This document shows positions 6,551 through 10,939 of a stretch of DNA of 10,939 bases, in pieces. The translations under genes were made by a program, and so were the position numbers. How positions within the stretch are numbered: the stretch's first letter is position 1; every line of letters begins with the position of its first letter. Location: the NCBI GenBank assembly GCA_017632695.1, contig JAGBQS010000218.1, positions 1-10,939 of the forward strand, written 5' to 3'. Origin of the DNA: Bacteroidales bacterium (GTDB lineage: Bacteria > Bacteroidota > Bacteroidia > Bacteroidales > UBA3663). The notes beneath the pieces were generated by a model. That model had not been told where the DNA came from and did no database searches. It saw only the letters and a list, made by a program, of their open reading frames with translations.

Positions 6551-7723
6551 TCAATATTCGAAAATCCCATTTTCTGTATGAAGGGTCACATGAGCATGAT
6601 CACTTGCCTCAACGCGGCCGATTATCTGTGCATCGATATTGAAACTCTTGCTGATTTCGATGACTTGCTGAGCCTTTTCGGCCGGCAGGTAAACTTCCAG
6701 ACGATGTCCCATGTTGAAGACCTTGTACATCTCCTGCCAATCGGTACCCGACTGTTCATGAATGGTACGGAACAACGGAGGTATCGGGAAAAGATTGTCC
6801 TTGATGACGTGCAGGTTCTGGATGAAATGAAGCACTTTGGTCTGCGCTCCACCTGAACAATGTACCATTCCGTGAATGTCGTGACGCATGGCATCGAGCA
6901 TCTTCTTCACAACCGGAGCGTACGTACGGGTAGGACTCAGTACCAGCTTGCCGGCATCCAAAGGCGAACCTTCAACCGCATCCGTCAGCTTGGGGTTACC
7001 GCTGTAAACCAAGTCTTCGGGAACGGCATGATCATAGCTCTCAGGATACTTCTCTGCCAGATACTTTGCAAAGACATCATGGCGGGCAGAAGTCAGTCCG
7101 TTACTGCCCATGCCTCCGTTGTATTCTTTCTCGTAGGTTGCCTGTCCGTAGCTTGCCAGACCTACAATGACATCGCCTGCCTGAATATTGGCATTGTTGA
7201 TGACGTCGGAACGCTTCATGCGGCAGGTAACGGTGCTGTCGACAATTACCGTACGGGCCAGATCTCCGATGTCGGCAGTCTCACCTCCTGTTCCGTAAAC
7301 GCCGATGCCCATGTTGCGGAGTTCGGCCATCAGCTCGTCGTTACCGTTGATGATGGCAGAAATGACTTCGCCCGGTATCAGCATCTTGTTCCGGCCGATG
7401 GTACTCGAAACCAGAATATTGTCAACGGCTCCGACGCAAATCAGATCATCGATATTCATGATGAGCGAATCCTGCGCTATGCCTTTCCAAACCGAAAGGT
7501 CGCCGGTTTCCTTCCAATACATGTATGCCAGGCTGGTTTTGGTACCGGCACCATCGGCATGCATGATATTGCAATACTCGGGATCACCGCCTAAGATATC
7601 CGGAATGATCTTGCAGAATGCCTGCGGATACAGACCTTTGTCGATATTCTTAATGGCGTTATGGACATCCTCCTTGCTGGCGCTGACGCCACGCATCATG
7701 TAACGTTGATTATTATCAGCCAT
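6551..7723 (-). CDS. purM: Phosphoribosylformylglycinamidine cyclo-ligase (AIR synthase)
   Basis: A cytoplasmic ATP-dependent enzyme of purine synthesis that closes the imidazole ring of formylglycinamidine ribonucleotide to give aminoimidazole ribonucleotide. PurM-superfamily motifs are visible: DGAGTKT (57-63), the NIDDL segment (90-94), GTGGETAD (144-151), GGMGSNGLTSAR (203-214), the glycine-rich GMVHCSGGAQTK (285-296) and KVFNMGHRLEVYLP (334-347). At 390 aa it is longer than E. coli PurM (345 aa) and its motifs are divergent, which is my recollection of the Bacteroidota form. The ATG at 7723 sits one base after the yidC stop (TAAAATG), so the genes are surely co-transcribed. Placement in front of a haem-type uptake pair is odd. 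A related PurM-like ATP-binding enzyme is the alternative. Confidence 0.87.
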   Translation of the reverse strand: MADNNQRYMMRGVSASKEDVHNAIKNIDKGLYPQAFCKIIPDILGGDPEYCNIMHADGAGTKTSLAYMYWKETGDLSVWKGIAQDSLIMNIDDLICVGAVDNILVSSTIGRNKMLIPGEVISAIINGNDELMAELRNMGIGVYGTGGETADIGDLARTVIVDSTVTCRMKRSDVINNANIQAGDVIVGLASYGQATYEKEYNGGMGSNGLTSARHDVFAKYLAEKYPESYDHAVPEDLVYSGNPKLTDAVEGSPLDAGKLVLSPTRTYAPVVKKMLDAMRHDIHGMVHCSGGAQTKVLHFIQNLHVIKDNLFPIPPLFRTIHEQSGTDWQEMYKVFNMGHRLEVYLPAEKAQQVIEISKSFNIDAQIIGRVEASDHAHVTLHTENGIFEY

Positions 7724-7724
7724 T

Positions 7725-9692
7725 TTATTTACGATATTGTTTACGTACCTGTTCCTTCATTTGTTTCTGCTGGAGCTTCTGTGCCTCCTGAGCCCTTGCC
7801 ATCCATCCGGCACAACCGGACTGCTCGTTTTTCTTCTTAGGATGTGTCAGATTGTATTTCATCTGCTCCAGGATCTTATCCTCATCCATGGTGGCACGGA
7901 TGATGTATGTAAGCAGAATACTGATCAGGGTCGACAGGAAGTAGTAGTACGACAGACCTGCTGAATAGTTGTTCAGGATAGCCAGGAACATCAGCGGCAT
8001 GAAATACATCATAGCCTTCATACCCGGCATGCTCTGCTGCGACGGGTTCTGCTTCTGCATCAGCCAGGTGTAGAACATATTTACAGCGGTCATCAGCACG
8101 CAGAACAGCGAAATATGCTGGTTGAATACCCAGTCCACAAGCGGAATGTATGTATCCCAGGTGATAATGGCATCGTATGTCGACAGATCGTGTGCCCACA
8201 GGAAACTCTGTCCGCGAAGCTCAATGCTGGTCGGGAAAAAATAGAACAGGGCAATCAGCACAGGCCACTGGAAAAGCATCGGCAGACAGCCTCCCATCTG
8301 GTTTACTCCGATACGGCTGTACAGCGCCATCATTTCCTGCTGCTTCTGCATGGCATCTTCCTGGTTCGGGTATTTCTCGTTGAGTTTCTGAACCTCAGGC
8401 AAACGCTGTGCAATACGCATCTTGGCCGAAGAAATGAACGACTTACGGACAAACGGGAAGGTAATGCCCTTGATGAGCAGGGTCATCAGCAGAATAATGA
8501 GACCATAGTTCAGGTGATAGCTGTCAAGCCAATGGAAGAATGGCAGAACGATGAAACGGTTCACCCAGCGGACAATAGGCCATCCCAGATAAATGGTATG
8601 CTCCAACTCGATGTCTTCGTCGCCCAGTCCTACGCGCTCGGCTACTTCTTCACTGATCTCGTCGAGCAAAGGATAGTTGTTAGGTCCGAAATAGAAACAC
8701 AGACGTTCGCTGTTGCTCTCCATATCAAAATAGAGATTAACGGCATAGTCTTTCAGATAAACATTCCCGAATGGCTCGTTGTTGTCAATAACGGAAGAGC
8801 GCATTTCACCGTCCGTGAAAAGATTCCGGCTGATGAGCATCGACGAGAAGAACTGGTTCTTGAAGTTAAACCAGGTAAGCGGACCGCTCACGGTCTTCTG
8901 TCCGTTCTTGTCAGAACTTTCCAGATCATCGTCGGTCGGACTTTCGTTGGCAAAACGATAGAAAAGACTGCTGTATCGCTCCTCGAAATCGCGGCCTACT
9001 TCCGTACGCAGCAATCGGTGATTCCACTTGAGATTGAAACGGCGGTCATGTGCCAGGAGCTCCAGATTCTCGGTGCGGATATCGAAATCGACTACATAAC
9101 TTCCGGAACGGAGGGTATAGACAAAATCAAGTACGCCACCTTCCTCGCTCTGCAGGCGCATGGTCACGGAACTGTCCGTTACGGCAATCGGCTGGAAATA
9201 CAATTCGCTGGTGCTGATATCGTCGCGATAGACTCCCCGACCCTCAAATGATATTGACATATTATTGTTGTTCCGGTTGAACAACAACAGTTCCGTAGAA
9301 TCATTATTATTGATATAGTTCTTCAGGCTGACACGCTCAATCATGCCGCCGCGACTGTTGACATCAAGACTGAGCACATCGTTCTGCAACGTGACAACCA
9401 GCTCCTCTCCCTGTGCTGCGGATACCAGCGGGCCGAAATGCTTTACCTGATTCAGGCTGTCCTGAATCACAGCCAGATTACGCAAACTGTCTTTCTGAAC
9501 TTCAGTAAGCGTATCCATTAAAGCATTCAGTTCTGCCTCATGCTGACGCTGCATCTCTCTTTCAGCATCCTGCTTGGCCTTCAACTCCCTACGGGCCTGT
9601 TCTCTTTCAGACGCATTCTTGCCATTCCACCAGGTCATGCCCATAAAGAGCACAATGAGCAGAAGGGTACCAATAATAGTGTTCTTATTCAT
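7725..9692 (-). CDS. yidC: Membrane protein insertase YidC/Oxa1 family
   Basis: An inner-membrane insertase and chaperone that places proteins into the membrane alone or with SecYEG. The 655-aa protein has the Gram-negative layout: TM1 (about 5-22), a charged helical stretch (about 24-85), a large periplasmic P1 beta domain (about 95-365), and the conserved core with TMs near 394-416, 466-488, 524-545 and 563-595. The cytoplasmic loop contains SSAKMRIAQRLPEVQKLNEK (421-440), followed by QEMMALYSRIGVNQMGGCLP. The C-terminus (about 610-655) is basic and Gln/Lys-rich, as expected for ribosome contact. K408 appears to occupy the place of the E. coli groove Arg366 (LLIKGITFPF against FIVRGIMYPL). 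It is the first gene of the four-gene unit, with a promoter at 9725-9732. Confidence 0.97.
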   Translation of the reverse strand: MNKNTIIGTLLLIVLFMGMTWWNGKNASEREQARRELKAKQDAEREMQRQHEAELNALMDTLTEVQKDSLRNLAVIQDSLNQVKHFGPLVSAAQGEELVVTLQNDVLSLDVNSRGGMIERVSLKNYINNNDSTELLLFNRNNNNMSISFEGRGVYRDDISTSELYFQPIAVTDSSVTMRLQSEEGGVLDFVYTLRSGSYVVDFDIRTENLELLAHDRRFNLKWNHRLLRTEVGRDFEERYSSLFYRFANESPTDDDLESSDKNGQKTVSGPLTWFNFKNQFFSSMLISRNLFTDGEMRSSVIDNNEPFGNVYLKDYAVNLYFDMESNSERLCFYFGPNNYPLLDEISEEVAERVGLGDEDIELEHTIYLGWPIVRWVNRFIVLPFFHWLDSYHLNYGLIILLMTLLIKGITFPFVRKSFISSAKMRIAQRLPEVQKLNEKYPNQEDAMQKQQEMMALYSRIGVNQMGGCLPMLFQWPVLIALFYFFPTSIELRGQSFLWAHDLSTYDAIITWDTYIPLVDWVFNQHISLFCVLMTAVNMFYTWLMQKQNPSQQSMPGMKAMMYFMPLMFLAILNNYSAGLSYYYFLSTLISILLTYIIRATMDEDKILEQMKYNLTHPKKKNEQSGCAGWMARAQEAQKLQQKQMKEQVRKQYRK

Positions 9693-9724
9693 TATTACCT
9701 AATATAAATTCCATAAATTGCGTG

Positions 9725-9755
9725 CAAATATACTAAAAAAAATCGAAAGCATCAG
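9725..9755 (-). promoter_or_regulatory. yidC operon promoter
   Basis: On the minus strand TATATTTG (9732-9725) is a perfect TAnnTTTG -7 element, 33 bases before the yidC ATG. The -33 position is poor (CTGA at 9755-9752). The spacer contains an unbroken T8 tract that is also the tail of the preceding terminator. Confidence 0.65.
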
Positions 9756-9785
9756 TTTTTTTGAAAAAAAATTGACACTTTCGAT
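9735..9785 (-). terminator. Terminator of the small upstream gene, 44-bp imperfect palindrome
   Basis: ATCGAAAG (9742-9749) pairs with CTTTCGAT (9778-9785). After a 2-base mismatch the pairing resumes through TCAGTTTTTTT (9752-9762) and AAAAAAAATTGA (9764-9775). Read on the minus strand, the hairpin is followed directly by eight T (9742-9735). It therefore looks like an intrinsic terminator for the gene at 9837-10094, although the inner stem is AT-only. It runs straight into the yidC promoter. Confidence 0.65.
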
Positions 9786-9836
9786 GTATTTTCCAATCAT
9801 ACCATATAGATTGGCATACTTAATTAACTGAATATG

Positions 9837-10094
9837 CTACTCATGCAGCCCCATTTCCCTTCTTCGGACAAACAGATACATCATCAGACTCTTCAGGACA
9901 TGATCCACATTCAACGGTTTCTCACCACACCACCTGACTATCTCTTCCAAGTAGTCACGTGCCTGTTGACGTGTGTTTTCGTAGCACCTGCTGTAGTTCT
10001 TCGACAGGTCGAAGCGCAACTGACGTAGTGCTGCATCTTCGGTCGTAACCACGGCATAATCTCCAGCAATCTGGACAGAACATAGTATCGCCAT
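9837..10094 (-). CDS. Small hypothetical protein, 85 aa
   Basis: I do not recognise this family. The 85-aa product has a short beta-like N-terminus (MAILCSVQIAGDYAVVTTED), then an apparently all-helical, charged segment (about 21-55, RQLRFDLSKN, ENTRQQARDYLEEIVRW) and an amphipathic C-terminal helix (about 62-80, VDHVLKSLMMYLFVRRREMG). There is no signal peptide and no clear membrane helix. It has three Cys, none in a CxxC pair. It is judged real because it begins with ATG, has a near-consensus promoter at the right distance (10148-10179), ends before an intrinsic terminator, and fills the space between rpsA and yidC without overlap. It is likely cytoplasmic and monocistronic; the function is unknown. 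Confidence 0.72.
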   Translation of the reverse strand: MAILCSVQIAGDYAVVTTEDAALRQLRFDLSKNYSRCYENTRQQARDYLEEIVRWCGEKPLNVDHVLKSLMMYLFVRRREMGLHE

Positions 10095-10147
10095 TATATT
10101 TTAGGATAAAAAAAACGGATTATAAATAAATTTGAAAAACTGCGACG

Positions 10148-10179
10148 CAAAGGTAATGAGTATTTTTAGATTTAGCAAG
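10148..10179 (-). promoter_or_regulatory. Promoter of the 85-aa gene
   Basis: On the minus strand TACCTTTG (10155-10148) is a perfect -7 element, and CTTG (10179-10176) sits at exactly 20-base spacing as a one-mismatch -33. The inferred start near 10142 leaves a leader of about 45-50 bases rich in A and T. Confidence 0.72.
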
Positions 10180-10202
10180 AATTCTACAGAAAAATTAATA
10201 AA

Positions 10203-10235
10203 AAAAGCGAACTTTTTTAACAAAAGTCCGCTTTT
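10203..10235 (-). terminator. Intrinsic terminator after rpsA
   Basis: Positions 10203-10216 pair with 10222-10235 around a 5-base loop, a 14-bp stem with one G-U pair in the RNA. The core is AGCGGACTTTT against AAAAGTTCGCT. The minus-strand RNA leaves the stem into U-rich sequence (TTTATTAAT). It lies about 60 bases after the rpsA stop. Confidence 0.85.
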
Positions 10236-10246
10236 ATGGGGAGGTG

Positions 10247-10281
10247 GTGACATTCAATGGTTATTCGCACCCGAATGCCAC
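10247..10281 (-). other. Stem-loop in the rpsA 3' untranslated region
   Basis: On the minus strand GTGGCATTC (10281-10273) can pair with GAATGTCAC (10255-10247), nine pairs including one G-U, around a 17-base loop. It lies between the rpsA stop codon and the terminator hairpin and has no U-tract of its own. Confidence 0.4.
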
Positions 10282-10293
10282 AATTTGGATCAA

Positions 10294-10939
10294 TTACTTA
10301 CCGGCAAGCTTGTCGCGAAGAGCTGCAAGAGCATCAATATCGCCAAGAGTTGCCTTCTCTACAACAGGAGCCTGAGCTGCATCTGCAGCCTCAGCAGCCT
10401 CAGCAGCCTTCTTGGCCTTGCGTGCGGCCTGCTGCTCACGACGTACCTCTGCCTTGGCAGCATCCTCGAAGATACGGCTGTGGCTCAGGATGATACGACG
10501 GCTGTCCTTGTTGAACTCAATTACCTTGAAGTCGAGAGTCTCACCCTGAACAGGCTGTGAGCCATCCTCCTTCTGGAGGTGCTTAGGAGTAGCAAAGCCC
10601 TCTACGCCTTCCTCGAGAGTGATAACTGCGCCCTTGTCGATCAGCTCGGCAATGGTACCCTTGTGAATCGAACCAACGGTATAGTTAGCCTCGATTGCAT
10701 CCCAAGGATTCTCATCAAGCTGCTTGTGACCCAAGCTCAGACGACGGTTCTCCTTGTCGATCTCCAGAACAACTACCTGGATAGGAGCACCAATCTGTGT
10801 GAACTCTGATGGGTGCTTGATCTTCTTGGTCCAGCTCAGGTCGCTGATGTGAATCAGACCTTCTACGCCGTCCTCGATCTCAACAAATACACCGAAGTTG
10901 GTAAAGTTGCGAACCTTGGCAGTGTGAGTAGAACCTACT
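10294..10939 (-). CDS. rpsA: 30S ribosomal protein S1, C-terminal part (5' end outside window)
   Basis: The frame is open from the right edge (first full codon at 10938) to a TAA at 10294-10296, giving the last 214 residues. Two S1 RNA-binding repeats are visible: one from VGSTHTAKVRNFTNFGVFVE through GVEGLIHISDLSW, the other from YTVGSIHKGTIAELIDKGAV through GVEGFATPKHL and RRIILSHS. A charged Ala-rich tail follows (EAAEAADAAQAP), partly encoded by near-repeats of gcagcctca, ending in GDIDALAALRDKLAGK. S1 binds mRNA on the small ribosomal subunit and aids initiation, which matters in a phylum that makes little use of Shine-Dalgarno pairing. The TTG at 10734 is an internal Leu codon, not a start. 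The gene is last in its unit, with a strong terminator after it. Confidence 0.95.
   Translation of the reverse strand, partial: VGSTHTAKVRNFTNFGVFVEIEDGVEGLIHISDLSWTKKIKHPSEFTQIGAPIQVVVLEIDKENRRLSLGHKQLDENPWDAIEANYTVGSIHKGTIAELIDKGAVITLEEGVEGFATPKHLQKEDGSQPVQGETLDFKVIEFNKDSRRIILSHSRIFEDAAKAEVRREQQAARKAKKAAEAAEAADAAQAPVVEKATLGDIDALAALRDKLAGK

Noticed and set aside
6860..7594. 244-aa plus-strand open frame
   Set aside because: Antisense shadow of purM; the purM motifs on the other strand leave no doubt.
8115..9251. 378-aa plus-strand open frame
   Set aside because: Antisense shadow of yidC, with no start context and no family resemblance.

Overview
The window looks like a chromosomal segment of a Bacteroidota bacterium, most likely order Bacteroidales (Bacteroidaceae or Prevotellaceae-like; the genus cannot be fixed from sequence alone). 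Support comes from several promoters of the Bacteroidales type (TTTG-like -33, about 20 bp, TAnnTTTG -7), gene starts without Shine-Dalgarno sequences, a HmuY-family lipoprotein paired with a TonB-dependent receptor, a long YidC with a charged coiled segment after its first membrane helix, and a ribosomal protein S1 with an Ala-rich tail.

Layout. Positions 1-595 hold no convincing gene. They contain a strictly 22-bp tandem array (11-164, apparently continuing past the left edge), then a dense two-orientation cluster of a TGTGAGGG-like motif at helical-turn spacing (177-475), nothing recognisable at 476-532, and the cysK terminator (533-570). Sulfur amino acid genes follow on the minus strand: cysK (596-1522) and metY (1696-2985), the former with its own promoter. 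An Lrp/AsnC-type regulator (3153-3632, plus strand) is divergent from metY. Its promoter sits back to back with metY's, and a perfect 10-bp inverted repeat is centred on the lrp -33 element.

From 9692 down to 3625 the minus strand carries a tightly packed, probably single transcription unit: yidC, purM, a HmuY-like lipoprotein gene and a HmuR-like TonB-dependent receptor gene, with gaps of 1, 3 and 10 bases. The receptor gene overlaps the 3' end of lrp tail to tail by 8 bp. Upstream lies a small orphan gene of unknown function (9837-10094, 85 aa) with its own promoter and terminator. At the right edge is the 3' part of rpsA, followed by a strong intrinsic terminator.

How the genes work together. 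CysK and MetY both capture sulfide, onto O-acetylserine and O-acetylhomoserine respectively, and the divergent Lrp-type protein is the obvious candidate regulator, at least of metY and itself. The yidC-purM-lipoprotein-receptor unit joins two housekeeping functions (membrane protein insertion, purine synthesis) with a minimal outer-membrane capture pair, probably for haem or a related tetrapyrrole, with no inner-membrane transporter in the window. I see no phage, transposase, CRISPR or defence system. The least explained material is the repeat-rich left end and the small gene between rpsA and yidC.
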